64,000 nucleotides of DNA from Rhizophagus clarus (GCA_015698045.1 BLAL01000250.1:248001-312000); one strand, 5' to 3'; numbered from the stretch's first letter, positions 33,517-47,526 are shown. Notes: generated by a model not told the origin, from the sequence alone. Numbers and translations: made by a program.

Positions 33517-36500
33517 CATCGGGAAAGTTATTTCAGTTCAGATCTGCAGTGATCTGCAATTTTAGCAGATTGCCGCATTTTTTTAATGTAATTTTGTTAA
33601 GAATCTGCGCAATACTGCAGAAATTATTTTTTATTTTTTTTCAAAGATTTTTTTATGAAAAATTTGTGATAATCCAAAATTGCAGATTTTTAAAAACACT
33701 TCGTACAAAAATCTTTGAAGATTTTCACAATTTTCCTCTTTAATTTGATAAACTTTGCATATTTATTTTGATAAACTTTACATCGCTAATTTTTAAACTT
33801 TTTTAAAGAAACAATTTTTTTCTATCACTTTAAAGAAATAATTTTATAATACTTTTAAAGAAATAATTTTTTAACGTCTTAAAAAAAATAATTTGTTTAA
33901 AGATACCAAAGAAAAAAAAAATAAATTTTTTAGTGGATTCTTTTTTAAGCTTCGAAGCTTGTCAGATACTCGGACTTCAAGAATAATTTTTTTTTAAAAA
34001 AAAAAAAAAATTAAAAAATACTGTTTCTTTATAAGGTTTGAAGTCTTTAAGACAAGTTTCCAATGTTCGGCAGAATGCCAAAGGTACAAGTTCCAGATTC
34101 AAACAAAAATTTTTTACTTATGGTTTTAAAGTGTAGGATGAACGAGAAATTAGGAAGTTAAAAAATTTGTTTTCAAATTTCAAAGTTTTACGGACAAAAA
34201 TGGCAAGATCTGTCTTGCGGAGCTATTTTAAAAATTTTTTTTTTTGTAGTTTCTTTTCTAAGTTTTGGATGAGCCCAAAGCCCTTTCCAGACTCTATTTC
34301 GAAGGTTAGAGGTCCTGGAAGCTGAAGAACAGCCCTGGACTCTCCACTTCGAAGGGTAGAGGTCCTTGACGCTAAAGAATGGCTCTGGACTCTCCATTTC
34401 GAAGGTTAGAGGTCATTGACACTGAAGAACGGCTCTAGACTCTCCATTTCGAAGGTTAAAGCCTTCAAGTATATTAATTTATTTAACGAACGTTATAAAC
34501 ACGTTCAATTCTAATTTTTTTTAGGTCCAGAAGCCAAAGTACAGCTCTGAACCTTTTTATTATTTAAAATTTAACGAACATTAATATTAACGTTCGATTT
34601 TTGCTTTTTTTAGGTCTGGAAGCTAAAGTATAGCTCCAGACTTTTTTTTTCTGATGATAAAACCTTCGAAAAATTTTTTTATTGAAGTTTAATTCACGAA
34701 CGTTAGCATTAAACACGTTCAATTCTAATGTTTTTTAGGTCTGAAAGGTAAAGTACAGCTCCGGACCATTTTATTATTTAATGAACATTAATATTAACGT
34801 TCAATTTTTGCTTTTTTTTAGGTCCAGAAGCCAAAGTACAGCTCTGGACTTTTTTTATTAATTTAATTTAATGAACGTTAATATTAATGTTCGATTTAAT
34901 TTTTTAATTTTGTTTAACGAACATTATCATATGTTCGTTCTTACTTTTTGTAATCCAGAACACCGAACATGCGGCTTTGGACATCATTTCGAAAGTAATT
35001 TCAAAAAAAATTTTTTTTTTTATTTTTATTAACGAACGTTAACTAACATTCGATTTCTTTTTCTTTTTTTTAGGTCCGAAGTTTCATTTGAGGCAGACCG
35101 GGTATTTCGAAGGTAAAAAAAAACCTTGAAATTATATTTTATATTGAAATGAAATTAATTAACGTTTCGCTTCTCTTCTTTTTTTTAGGTCCAGAACTCC
35201 ATTTCGAGGCGGACCATTAAGAAAAGAAAAAAGTAATTTTTTTTTTGTATTTTAGCGAAACGTTAGTAACGTTTCGCTTTTCTCCTTTTTTTTTAGATCC
35301 AGAACTCCATGTCGAGGCGGACCATTAAGTAAAAAAAAACAATTTTTTTTACTTTAATTTCAACGAACGTCAACTAACGTTCATTTTCTTTCTTTTTTAG
35401 GTCCGGAACTCCTTTAGAGGCGGACTATGGTATTTCGAAGGTATAATATCTTCAAAATTTATTATTTTTTTTTTGTTTTATTTAAACGAATGTTACTAAT
35501 GTTCATTTTTTTTTATTTTTTAGGTCCAGAATTTAGAGGCGGACTGGTATTTTGAAGGTATAATACCTTCGAAATTTATTATTTTTTTTTTTGTTTTATT
35601 TAAACGAACGTTACTAATATTCATTTTTTTTTATTTTTTAGGTCCAGAATTTAGAGGCGGACTGGTATTTTGAAGATATAATACCTTCAAAATTTATTAT
35701 TTTTTTTTGTTTTATTTAAACGAGCGTTACTAATGTTCATTTTTTTTTATTTTTTAGGCCCAGAATTTAGAGGCGGACTGGTATTTCGAAGGTAATACTT
35801 TCAAAATTTATTATTTTTTTTCTTATGTTTTATTTAAACGAACGTTACTAATATTCGTTTTTTTTTATTTTTTAGGTCTGGAATTTAGAGGCAGACTGGT
35901 ATTTCGAAGGTAATACCTTCAAAATTTATTATTTTTTTGTTTTATTTAAACGAACGTTACTAATGTTCATTTTCATTTTTATTTTTTAGGTCTGGAACTC
36001 TAGTTCAAAGTGGGCCGCAGTATTTTGAAGGTAAAAAAACCTCGAAATAATATTTTATTTTACGAAATGAAATGAAACTAACGTTTCATTTTATTTTTCT
36101 TTTTTTTAGGTCCAGAACTCAAAGTGGACCGAAGGTAAAAAAAAACACCTTTTTTTTATCTTATTTTTATTTCAACGAACGTTAAATAACGTTCAGTTTC
36201 ATTTTTTTTAGATGGACCCCACCTCGCGGCAGACCTGGTATCATCCCGAAGATAAAAAAAATTTTTTTGCTCGTTTTTATTAACGAAACATTAATTAATG
36301 TTTCAAATTCTTTTTTTTAGATTTGCGTCTTTCCAGAGGTCTTCTAGCGGAATTCGAAGGTATTTACCTTCAAAAATTTAAATTTATTATTTTTTTTAAA
36401 TGAAACGTCAACTAACCGTTTCGTTTTTTATTTTATAAGTCATCGGCTTTCCAGATGCTTACCAGACGAATTTCGAAGATTAAAATTTCGAAAAATATTA

Positions 36501-37052
36501 GTATAGGTCTGCGGTTTTCTGACCTGTCTCTGGATAGAATTTCAAAGTAAACGGTATTTAATTTTCTTTTTTGTTTTTTTTTATTTAACGAAACGTTTAC
36601 TGACGGTTTTGTTAGTTTTTTTTGCAGGCGCTGGAAACCGAAAGAAAGGTTCCAATCCTAATATAAAGGTAAAAAACCTTGAAAAAAACATTTTTTACAT
36701 TTTTAACAAAACAGTGAAAGTAAAGAAAGAAAGGCCGGAAAATTTAGTGCATTTAATACCCGAAATAGTGTAGTTAATAGTGTAGTAAATTGATTTATTT
36801 GTAATGCTTTAATTAAATAAATTAAATAAATTAATTAATGTTAATTAACAATAAAAATAATTGTAAATATCAAAAATTTTGAAAAATTTCGCAGATTTGT
36901 TTTTGAAAATTTTCGCAGATTTTTTTGTGTTTGCAGAACTGCGCAGAAATCCATGAAATTTTTCAGTGCTGCGCATCAGCATGTCCTCAGATCTGCGCAG
37001 AATTGGGTTCTGCAGAATTGCACAGATCTGTGAACCAAAATTTTTCCCGATG
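33517..37052 (+). mobile_element. element A2 (3.5 kb) carrying a splice-bounded array
   Basis: Ends are inverted: catcgggaaagttatttcag at 33517 and, read inward from 37052, catcgggaaaaattttggtt; both continue into agatctg words. Flanking 7-mers are cataaca (33510-33516) and catacca (37053-37059), an imperfect duplication. It sits inside the TNP2 frame between IWIMKF and IPNTAIEE. No protein is encoded. The interior from 34180 to 36720 is an array of about 18 units. Confidence 0.8.
34180..36720 (+). repeat. array A2: about 18 splice-bounded units
   Basis: Typical unit: T-tract ending tttttag, exon-like gtccagaatttagaggcgga then ctggtattttgaag (34 nt), donor gtataatacc, AT-rich spacer, aaacgaacgttactaatgttc palindrome with CTAAT, T-tract, AG. 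In several units (35440-35930) the donor is the centre of an inverted repeat with 11-bp arms (ttcgaaggtat/ataccttcgaa). Period is 110-130 bp in the central block. Inverted homologue of A1. Confidence 0.88.
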
Positions 37053-39906
37053 CATACCAAATACCGCAATTGAAGAATTAATACAATTTATTAAAATAAT
37101 ATTGAAAGTATGTAAAAATATCAATTATGAATCATTCCCAAATTCATTGTACATGCTAAGAAAAAAGTTAGGACTTTTCGATCGATTTACGCAGTTTGCA
37201 GCCTGCCAAAAATACCACAAATTATACAAAAAAGAGGAGATAATATCAAAAGATAATAATACCGTTATGAAATGCAGCTATGTCAAATTTCCAAATTCAG
37301 CTACAAAGAGATTAAAACAATGTCGTACTCCTTTAGAGAAGAAAATTTCTTTAAATAATAGTATATCAATTGTTCCTGAATTAATTTATCCAGTCTCGAG
37401 TATACAACAGCAGCTTTCTAGTATGTTCAAGTGGCCAGGATTTGAAGAATTACTGTGGCATTAGACACGTCATTCAATAATTAATAATGTTCTATCAGAT
37501 ATTTATGATGGTCAAATATGGAAAAATCTTAAAGAATCGTCTGAACAAGGGTCAAATAACTTTTTCCAACCAGACAAGGCTGATGCTCATCTAGGATTAA
37601 TGATGAATTTGGATTGGTTCCAGCCTTACGAAGGAATGATTTACAGTACAGGTGTAATATACGCAGTAATATGCAATCTACCTCAAGATGTTTGATTTAA
37701 GCCTGAAAATGTGCTTATACTCAGCATATTACCAGGGCCTGATGAGGTTAAATTGCATAAAGTTAATCATTATCTTTCGCCAATAATAATGGAATTAGAG
37801 TCACTTTGGGAAAGCATTAATCTTAATCGCACTAATAAATGTCCAAATGGCAAAGATATTTGAGCTGCATTAATAATTGCTTCGTGCGATATTCCTGGAA
37901 CTTGAAAATTATGCAAGCATATCTCTGCCCTCGCATCGATGCGAAAAAAGGGCCAATAATCGCAATTTTGGTGGCATGGCAGATATGAGCGACTGGTTTA
38001 TCATGAAAGATCCAGTAGAGCATTGTCAAAAGGCTTTGAAATGGCGACGATGCAAATCTAATGCAGAAAGAGAGAGATTCGTCAAGGTGAATGGCGTAAG
38101 GTAGCCTAAAATATAAGACTCTTGTATTTTGATCCAATTCGGTTTGTTGTTATAGATCTGATGCACTGCCTTTTTCTAGGAATCGCAAAATGGATAACAA
38201 AACAAATATGGATCAATAAAGATGTATTAACAGAAAAAGCTTTTCAATCAATTCAAAAGAAAATGAGCAAATTTAAGCTACCATCAGATTTAGGATGAAT
38301 TCCTGATAAAATCCATTGCAGTGAAGGTTTTTCTAACTTTACTGCTGACCAATGGCGCAAATTTTTCCTAATATACGCCACTGTTGTGTTATAGAATCAT
38401 CTTCTGAATAAAGATCGCAAAATTCTTATGTATTCCGTAAGAGTTTGTATGATTTTGGTTAGACGAATTGTGAAGATTAACGATATAAAAGAAGCCCATG
38501 AACTTTTAGTAATGATAATTAAATTGATCAAAGAGCATTATGACAAAGGAAAAATAACGCCAAAACTTCATCTATCATTACATCTATGTGAGTGCTCTTA
38601 CGATTATGGACCCTGTATTCATTCTGGTGCTTTAGCTTTGAACGAATGAATGGCGTATTAGGTAATTCAAATTTAAATTCATTTGCTGTGTCAATTTTTC
38701 GAATTATATTATTCCATTAAGCAAAGATTAATAATAAAATATTTATTAGGATTATTGCATAATAGCCACCGCCAAATTGAACCTGAACTAATGTGTCGAT
38801 TGATGACTGAAACACAAATAAACGATATTATCAGCTCAAGTTCAGAAATAATTGGTATCGAATTACTCAATAAATGACCTTCTGTCGGTTCTCTTTCTAA
38901 ATTTCCAACAAATGAAATGTATCAATTTTTGATGAATTCCAGAAATATATTGGAATCACCAATTACTGGTTGCGAGGAATTTTTGGGTATATTTTTAGCA
39001 CCATGATCTGAAGATATTAACAAATCTACGATTTACTTATTAAATATTATAAGGATACATACGTAGATTCTATATTCAGAAAACCGTTCACGAAAAATTT
39101 ACCCAATTCAACGATCGTTATCAACAAAGCGAATCGATATGGAAGATGTCAAATTGGTGCAGAAATTTTTGGATCTGCTGCTGCAACACTATATATTAAG
39201 AGCTCATTTGTCTTAGTTAAATTTATTAATCGTGATGGGAATAGCGTACTTACCCAGGTCAAATCCAATTTTTTTTCGAACATAGCGTTCATTTATCCTC
39301 CCATAATTTGACACACAAATTGGCTTATATCAAATGGTACAAACTGGCAAATTTGACATCCCGATTCCATTTCAGTATTGACGATAATGTTAAAACTTAC
39401 AATGTCAAATTATGGGAAAATAGTTTCTATTTGAGCAGTAGAGACAATATAATCCCAATACACAATATTTTAGGTCAGTTTATACCTGTAAAATACAAAA
39501 AATCAGATCGATCTAATGCCAGAAAATATTTAGCCGTTATTCCTATAAATAGAAAGTTCCATTTGCGTTAATTTAATATAACATTTATACTAGTCTGAAT
39601 TGTTTAAACATTTTTTAACAAATATTGTATCATTGTTTTTTATTATACTTAATAATATTAATATAGTAAATATATTATAACCATTATTTAATTTAGAAAA
39701 GTGAATACAATTTGGCCATTATTTGTGTGAGGCCAAACATAGTTTAATTTTTATTATACGCAATTTGACCATCATTCGGCAGGATCGAGTCAGAGTCGAA
39801 TATAGATTGAATTGCATATCATTACTAATTTAGGGCAATTTTTTTAAAAATTGGCCAAATCTAGGCCAGATTTTTTAGAGGCCAAATATTCCTTTTTTGA
39901 CTAGTG

Positions 39907-42815
39907 GAAGCCATTGTAAGTAACCAGTATAACAGTTATAGAATTGTCCAAATTATGTGATACAATTGTATGACAAAAATAATCTAACAAAATGTATAAC
40001 TAAAATGTATGACTAAAAGTGAATAACTAAAATTTATGACTAAAAGTGAATAACTAAAATTCATCAACTAAAATTTTTACCAACTAAATTTTACCAGCTA
40101 GTCCTGTATGCTCAATTACTTGAAATTGACCAATTCTTACAGCAATAACTAGATGAAATATAACCATCTACCCTGACCAGTTAAACTGACTTGGGTTCCT
40201 CAAGTCTGATATAGCAAGCCCCATCTTTGAGTAACCAGTCAAAACATCTTTGACAAGAAGCACCAAAATATACGAGAAAAAATCAGTTCAGTGGACACAT
40301 TGTGCAATTTGATTTCATGCTATATATTTTCTTTCCTCAATTGCATTATTTTTTTTGTCATAAAAAAACCAAATATCATGTAAATGATGTGTTCGAAAAT
40401 AATTATTTCAGGATCATTGCGCTTATGAAAAGTGACATATTGTAATATGAGACAATCTTCTACCTTATAAGTAATGGTAAGATACGCATTTTCTAGATAG
40501 TGATTACCAGTTTCACTAATTTGGAGTAATTTACATATATGCCCTTATTTGGAAAATCAGTTGCCAAATGAATCTTAGACATATTCGTGCCAATTAATTA
40601 GTTTATTTATTTATAGGATCCCGTTCACCTGATGATATCTATTTTTCCTTTTATGGTATCCTCATGCAAACCACTTATACAAAAATAATACTGCGAGAAA
40701 AATATCTCGCAATACTTATAAAGTTCAAATCTAGAAGCTTCGAGTATTAATTCTATTCTTTTATTACATATTCGATTATTTTCTAATTCCTTAATCGATA
40801 GATGGAACTATTACTAAGGGATATGTTCCAAAATAAAATATTTGTAGTAGTTAATATACTAATTGTCATATAACACTCTACACAATGAATAGAAAGTAAT
40901 GTGACTAATAATTCTTTATCTAATTTGTTATATGGCCATGAATGTAGAATTTATAGCCACTCTCACAAATAAGAAATAGTAGTGCAGATCATATAAGCCA
41001 CATTGAGGATCAGATATTAGTAATTGAATTAATTAGTAATCAAATAAACTTTACTCTTTTTGTTACTTATTTCGAAATAACAAGTGAGAAAATAATAGTT
41101 GAAATAGCAATAGTGAGTAACAAGACAAATAGTTAATATACCAAAATATATGGAATATGGAATATGCACTTGGGTACTTTTCTGAAATGAGAAGCATCAG
41201 ACAAAAAATAATACAAGCATGATATCTACAACAAAATCTATACTTTGTTTTTAAAGAATAGTTTTCAAAAATGGTAATGGAAAAAACGAGTGGATAGTAG
41301 TAACAAAGTACAAACAGAAAATACAGAATGTGAAGCGTTTTTATTTTTTATACCATTAGTGATTGAAAATACAATAATCAAAATCAAGGGGGATACAGTG
41401 AAAGAACAATCACATATGATATTCAACTACAAGGATTTTTGGGCTCCGATAAAGTTACGTAATTTGTGGATTTAAGGTCAGTAAAGTTTTTAGTTTGAAG
41501 CATCCTTGAAGAGATGATATAATGAATCTATAGTAATAGATATGCTATATAACTCCACAGAATCCTTTAGAACGTTTCTTTGAAATTATGAAGAAAAGGG
41601 AAGTGATTAATAATCTGATTACAGATATCAATGACAAGTATTCGAATACAGAATATGGACATGCAATATAATTTTTAACAATCAAAATTATCAATAAAAA
41701 TGTCAGGGTATCATGTCCCCTGTATAAATTTTCTCACTTCGTTCAAAAATTCATACAGATTTTTTCTTGTATATATTTTTTTTGTAATCGACCACAATAA
41801 TTAATAAATATATATGATTATGTGATGATTATATTGGTAATAAATAAGCGTGGTTGATCGGTAAGATGATCATTGGACAGTCTCTGACTGAGCAAAGCTT
41901 AGTATACTAGTATTTTTTGTATATTTAGGATTCCTATACTAGAATGACATATTGGTCAAATGGTTAGTTATATAAATGTATAGGTTCAGCTGATTTAAAT
42001 ATTCTCAGAAAAGGACTAGTGTCTATAGACAAAAGGAGTTCGTACTATTGAAAATAATCTACTTCGTAGATACTGCCTAGATATAAAAAGTATATTATTT
42101 CTCAGAACGTACTTCGCATCAGGTGGGACTACTTGAAGAGCACATATTTGCAAATATATTCATTTGAGTTAGAGATAAAAACGAAGAAAATCAATAAGGT
42201 CTGCGATATAATTATTATACTATTTGGTATTATTCCATGTTTTAATCAACATGATTTTTTTGTAGATAGCATATTAAGACTAAGGTGATATTTCATTGTT
42301 AGTCAATATTATACTTATACCATAAACTAACTGGACATTTATCAATTATTCTCATCCTGTCCTCAAATACAACAACAGATTTGATGATGATCTCCAATAG
42401 TTTCGAACACTAAGGTTAAGATACTGTTAAAGAAAGCTCACTCAGTATACTATCTTCTTTCTGTATTGAACGCCAACATTGTAGTACTAATGATTGTTAG
42501 ATAAGATTATTTTATGTTGTCGTGTTTGGGCATTTTTGGTCACAAAGTTTTGTCACAGTAGAATGGATATATGTACTTCCTGGTACCAACAGTTTCAGAA
42601 ATTTCTGGAAGACATTGCTTCACAATACAATCATGTTAATTCTAGTGTAAGCGACAAGGTTTATTAATGGTATCCTGTTATACATAATGAGCCCTATATA
42701 CAGTTTTGTTTTTATTGATAATAGTGTGATGCAACATATGTAGATTCAATGACCACCTAATCAAATTGTAAATAAATATCATAATCATGATTTGAAAGGA
42801 CTCTTGCAAAAGTAA
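39907..42815. other. gene-free spacer
   Basis: About 2.9 kb without a supported gene. 39990-40090 has repeated taactaaaatttatgac words. A 61-aa frame at 41290-41475 is unrecognised. The stretch aagcgtggttgatcgg (41847) resembles 11651. Confidence 0.4.
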
Positions 42816-42816
42816 A

Positions 42817-43790
42817 TTACATCTGAGATTGGCCTAATATTTCTACACTATAAAAATAGACTATTATACATGCCTTGTTTTTCCAAACAATAGTCATCAA
42901 TTCATAGTACCATTGATTTTTCTTAGTTTCAGGAGAAAAATATGCTTCAAACTGGTGTACAAAACTGGCATTTTGATTTGTATTGTCATTCCAAGCAGTA
43001 AGGCCATTACCATTGGCTCTGAACCAGTCATGGGCTGCATCCTTCAAGTATCCTACAGCTATAGCTATTCTTCTGTTACCTGTCCACTGATTAGTATTAG
43101 CAGCTGTTTCAAAACGTTTCAACCATTCATAAGGGTCCTCATCATCTTCTCCATGAAAGTTATCTACTTTGGCTATGGTTAATTCACGAGGAGGTGGAAC
43201 ATTTCCTAATGCAGTGGTCAACTGTGTAATATTTTGGCCATTAGTACCAAAAATAGTAGTTAAAACTGCAATAAGTTGATCTTGATTCATAGTTTCAGGA
43301 GGTGCTTCTGGTAGAGGTAGGTTGTGGTATAGATTATATAGCTTGGTGGTTTGATATTCAGTAGGTGCAGAGGAGTATCCTTGGGTTTCTTTACAAAGAG
43401 CAGGTATATAATATAATAATTCTAGTATAGGAGTGCTAAGGGTGGAAAATAGTATGCTTTTTAGAATTTCAGTAGTAAGGTCAGCAGCAGTATTCAGTTC
43501 AGCAATATTTTCTTTTAGTTTGGCAAAGGTAATAACAGTGCAAAGGTTGTAGTTTCTAGCAGAATGATTATCTTTAATTCAATTCCAAAAGTTAAAGAAT
43601 CCAGTAGGATGTTGGTTATAAAGTATTTCTTCTGATGGGATATAACAAAAATTACAATAAGGAGCTCTTTCAAAGGCAGGTCTTCTTCATTGAAGATGCT
43701 TATTTCTGTGATATTTTCTTTGGCTCTTTTTAGTACCGTAATATGGTATTCAATTGGGTGCAAGTACGTCTGCAATTGTTTTTCTTCTCA
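42817..43790 (-). pseudogene. Ty3/gypsy-type Gag, frameshifted fragment
   Basis: The frame 43290-42817 carries the retrotransposon Gag (PF03732-type) signature: KVDNFHGEDDEDPYEWLKRF, AIAVGYLKDAAHDWFRANG and FVHQFEAYFSPETKKNQWYY. After that the expected continuation is lost and the frame runs into unrelated sequence. Upstream, other minus frames show TTEILKSILFSTLSTPILEL and YNQHPTGFFNFWN, parts of the same N-terminal Gag, joined only through frameshifts. No protease, reverse transcriptase or LTR was found. It is an orphan remnant. Confidence 0.85.
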
Positions 43791-43799
43791 AGTACGTCT

Positions 43800-45835
43800 G
43801 AGAGATCCAGTATAGACAGTTCGTCGCTATACCTGGCAGGAATTACCAATTGTTACTCTGGTCAGTTCGTTGATCAGGTAACTATGACTTGGAGACAGGG
43901 ATGCAATAGATATGTCTCAAGTCCAATCAACAAGACACACTATTCACAAAGGAACAGTTCGTTTATAAGGTAAAAAAAAGTTTATTTATTAATTATATGA
44001 ACTTGTTATTACAACTTTGTTATTACATTCTCTGATATTTTTTCAACTAAAAAGAAATTTCAGGATATTTATACAAAATAAAATATATTTAAAAATATAA
44101 CAAATAAATCTAATATATCAAATAAAACTAATAAATCAAATAAATTAATTAAATCAAATAAATCAAATAAATCAAATAAAACTGATATATCAAATATATT
44201 GGAAATATCAAAAATAACAGGCTATGATGGCTTTGGCTTATGCGGCTCTATATATTTTGCCACAATGTCACATGATTACTATGCCAACCATAATGAATTT
44301 TCATCATTAAAAGCTATACATTATGATGATAATCTTGTAGGAAACATTAAATATTACATGTACATTTAAAATATGTTTATACAGTTATTACAGCATACAT
44401 TATAAATGTATAAATTTTATGTACCGTATCTATAGTAAGAAATAATACATTATAATCGTATATATTAAATATACCGTATCCATTTTAATACGTTATAAAT
44501 GTATGATTTAATATACCGTATCCATGTTTGCGAACAGTATACAACATACTGATATACAGTAGAAATATGTTTATACAGTATATGTTATAAAAGTATGAAT
44601 TTAAAATACTATATTGTACAGTATATTCACCGTATACTTTATTATATTTTTTATCATTAGTATTTTGTGAACAGTATACTTAATACCGATATGCAGTATA
44701 CAAAATTGCAAACAGTATCAAAGATGCGAATATACAGCATACAAACAGTATACATAATTTTTATAGGAGTGTAGTTTGAGTCTTTCCTTATTAGACTGTG
44801 ATATTACTTAAGGGAGTTAGAATGTATTCTCAAATGCTATGTTCAAATTGCTGAAGATATTTGAAGCTTTCTTTTGTAATATTTGCTTAGCCTGGAGGAA
44901 AATGTTGTGAAATAGGGCTGGATATTTTATGACATTTTCTGCCGCCAATTACTTTGTCTGGAGTGGCGTCAGTCGTAGCAGCCAGCATTTTTTTTTATAA
45001 TATTATATTTTAAGAATTAACACTAAAGAGCTAACGTTAAAAATATTATCATTTTTATTTTTTCTCAAAATTCCGGAGATTACCTGCTCTAACCATTATC
45101 CCAAGGTTATGTATTAAATTTAAATTTTAAATATATTTTATAAAGAGTATATTATATTAATCATAATTGTTTTTTTTATATTTTTTATTTTTTTAAATTT
45201 ACCCTTAGTGATTGAATCCTACTTATGTATAGAATAAAAGGAATAAAGATGTATTCACTCATCACATGAAAAGAAAAAAAAGAAAAAGGAAAATGTGACC
45301 TCCCCTTTCGTTCTTCCTTCAGTTTTTGTTTCTTTTTCCTTTTATTTCTCTTTCTTTGTCTCCCTTTCTTTTCATTTCATCTTTTTCCATCAATATTCTT
45401 TATCATTTCTTTTTGATCTTGTCTCCTTTTTTCTTTTCGCCTTTGTTTCGTTTCCATTTTGTTTTCATTATTTATCATATCTGACCCATCCACTCTATCT
45501 ACATTGAATATTACTTCACTTCTCAGATGTTGTTATTCTGTTAGGTGTGCGCCTTAGTAGACGTTAGTAAACCTGTATGGTGAAAGCGTAATCAGAAACT
45601 CTAGGAAGAAAACTAAAACTAAAACCAAAACTAAACCAAAACTAAAACTAAAACTAAAACTAAAGCTACTAAAACTAAAACCCTAGAGTACTGCGTAAGG
45701 ATCTGCTAGGAATCAGTACCTAATGTTGAACGGACACCTTTATTTTTTTCTTTATTTTCTTATTATTATTATTAATGTAAATTATTATTATAATGTAATA
45801 AATATAAAATCATTTTTTATGATGTAATTTATGAA
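43800..45835. repeat. simple-repeat region without genes
   Basis: Contains aaatcaaataaat repeats (44060-44190), a field of accgtatac/acagtatac words in both orientations (44360-44760), a C/T-rich tract (45295-45530) and an (aaaact)n run (45608-45685). No gene supported. Confidence 0.6.
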
Positions 45836-45839
45836 ATTA

Positions 45840-46320
45840 CTATAATGTAGTTATGATATCAAATAAATATTATAATACTATATCATAGAAATATCATATT
45901 AATATTGAATTAACATCGCTATAGTTACAATATCGAATAAATGTTATAATAATTTGGCAATATTAATTCAATGTTAATATGTTATCTTTACGATATAGTT
46001 ATGGTATCAAATAAATGTTATAATACTTTGGCAATATTAATTTGATGTTAATACGTTATCTTTATGATATAGTTACAGTATCAAATAAATATTATAATAC
46101 TTTGGCAATATTAATTCAATGTTAATATATTAACTTTACGATATAGTTATGATATCAAATAAATGTTATAATACTTTGGCAATATTAATTCAATGTTAAT
46201 ACGTTATCTTTACGATATAGTTATAAATGTTATAATACTTTGGCAATGTTAATTTGATGTTAATACGTTATTGCTATGATATAATTATGATATCAAATAA
46301 ATGTCGTATAGTGATCGCAG
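45840..46320. repeat. 74-bp minisatellite, about 6 copies
   Basis: tatcaaataaat starts at 46005, 46079 and 46153, giving a 74-bp period. Units contain atactttggcaatattaatt and atgttaatacgttatcttta. The last copies carry deletions. Confidence 0.9.
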
Positions 46321-47526
46321 AGATATTGAACCAATCAATATCAAATAAACATAGTTAAGACTAACTTAACGATATCAATTCAATTTTTTGTTAAAATATC
46401 ATAATGATATTGTAATGACATCATTATGATATTTATTCAATATTGATTGTAAACTTCAAGTTTCAGCAAAGTATAATTTAATTTAGCTTTGTATTTTTTA
46501 ACATTAATAATAGATGACAGATGAAGCTATATCAGCAATAAAGGGAAAAAATATAGTAAACAGCAGCAACTGGAATTAAGATAGAATTTAGTTGATTGGA
46601 TAATCTTGGACTTACAATCTTTAAGTATAGTACAAAATGAGATGTTTCAAAAGTTTATTCATGAACTTAATCCATTATTTAAAATGCTATGCAGAGATAC
46701 AGTAAAAAAAATCATTTATGATACTTTTGATTACTCTTTTCCTAAGCTTAAACAATTATTATCAATACAAGCAATATATATTTCTCTGACAATGGATTTA
46801 TGGATAGCCTGTAATCACCAAGGATACCTTGGAGTGACTTGTGCTTATATTAATGAATTTAAATTATGTGAAATTACTCTTGATATAGCTCATATTAGAT
46901 ACCCACATACAGCCCTACATAAGGCCCTGAATACAAAGATATCACATTAAGATAACTGTTTTATACACTTTAGGAATAATTTCTCTAAGTAACATAAGTG
47001 TAACTGTGTATACTTTAGCCATTTTAATACTAGTAAACATAGTAGATATCATATCAATAATCATGACTAGGTTCCAATCATCACATTCAGAGGCCGTCCC
47101 TACATATACATGATACTTTAGAAAATATATTGGATGAATGGAATATTCGTAATAAATTATTTACCATTACAAGTAATAATGCTAGTAATATGAAAAAATG
47201 TGTTCAACAAATGAAAGGAGTAAATTAGCATGGTTGTATAGCTCATACAGAACCCTGAATAATACTAATATAACTCACAAATGATCTGCATATGTTTACT
47301 ATTAACTCTATGCAACTTTTTTTTTATAGTAACGCTATGCAAACTTACATCTTAGTTAAAAAAAAATTTTTTAAATTTATAAAAAATTCATTTATTTATT
47401 TATTTATTTATTGTGGGTCAAGTCAATATAATTTATATTTAAAAGAAAAAAAGAAATATAAATCTAAATTTTAAAATTAAAAAATAACATTATAATTGTA
47501 AAATAATCAGGTCTCAATCCTGATAA

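Larger units (their letters stand above)
32850..39571 (+). pseudogene. TNP2 (Plavaka/CACTA) transposase, split by element A2
   Basis: Starts MKKGGRKRIAANIIDKYNNP, with an early zinc-like CFCNHCNGKMVNPRMKEEHE. An acidic region follows to 33500. After the 33517-37052 insertion it resumes at IPNTAIEELIQFIK (about 37054), then FPNSLYMLRKKLGL, CSYVKFPNSATKRLKQCRTP, QLSSMFKWPGFEELL, LSDIYDGQIWKNL, MNLDWFQPYEGMIYSTGVIY, ILPGPDEVKLHKVNHYL, DLMHCLFLGIAKWI, FTADQWRKFFLIYAT and a C-terminal KYKKSDRSNARKYLAVIPIN. This is the domain order of Plavaka-type TNP2 transposases of Glomeromycotina. It has many in-frame stops (about 37462, 37694, 37861, 37903, 38102, 38296, 38392, 38647), mostly TGG or CGA changed by one transition, plus frameshifts. 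It is dead. Confidence 0.92.
24634..39906. mobile_element. CACTA (EnSpm/Plavaka-type) element, 15.3 kb with nested insertions
   Basis: The left end is cactagtcgaaaaaggacaa and the right end, read inward, is cactagtcaaaaaaggaata. Both continue into repeated ttggcc/aggtcgaatata words typical of CACTA subterminal repeats. Inside are divergent genes: a coiled-coil protein (minus, 32105 to 25138) and a TNP2 transposase (plus, 32850 to 39571), the expected CACTA/Plavaka pair. The flanking trinucleotides (tta and gaa) do not match, so the target duplication has decayed or one end was rearranged. Removing the nested 25186-29945 and 33517-37052 elements leaves about 7 kb. Confidence 0.88.

Noticed and set aside
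41290..41475. 61-aa plus-strand frame as a gene
   Set aside because: No domain, no context, length expected by chance in this composition.
45608..45685. Telomere-like (ctaaaa)n / aaccctag run
   Set aside because: The unit is aaaact with irregular variants, short and internal; not a canonical telomere repeat array.
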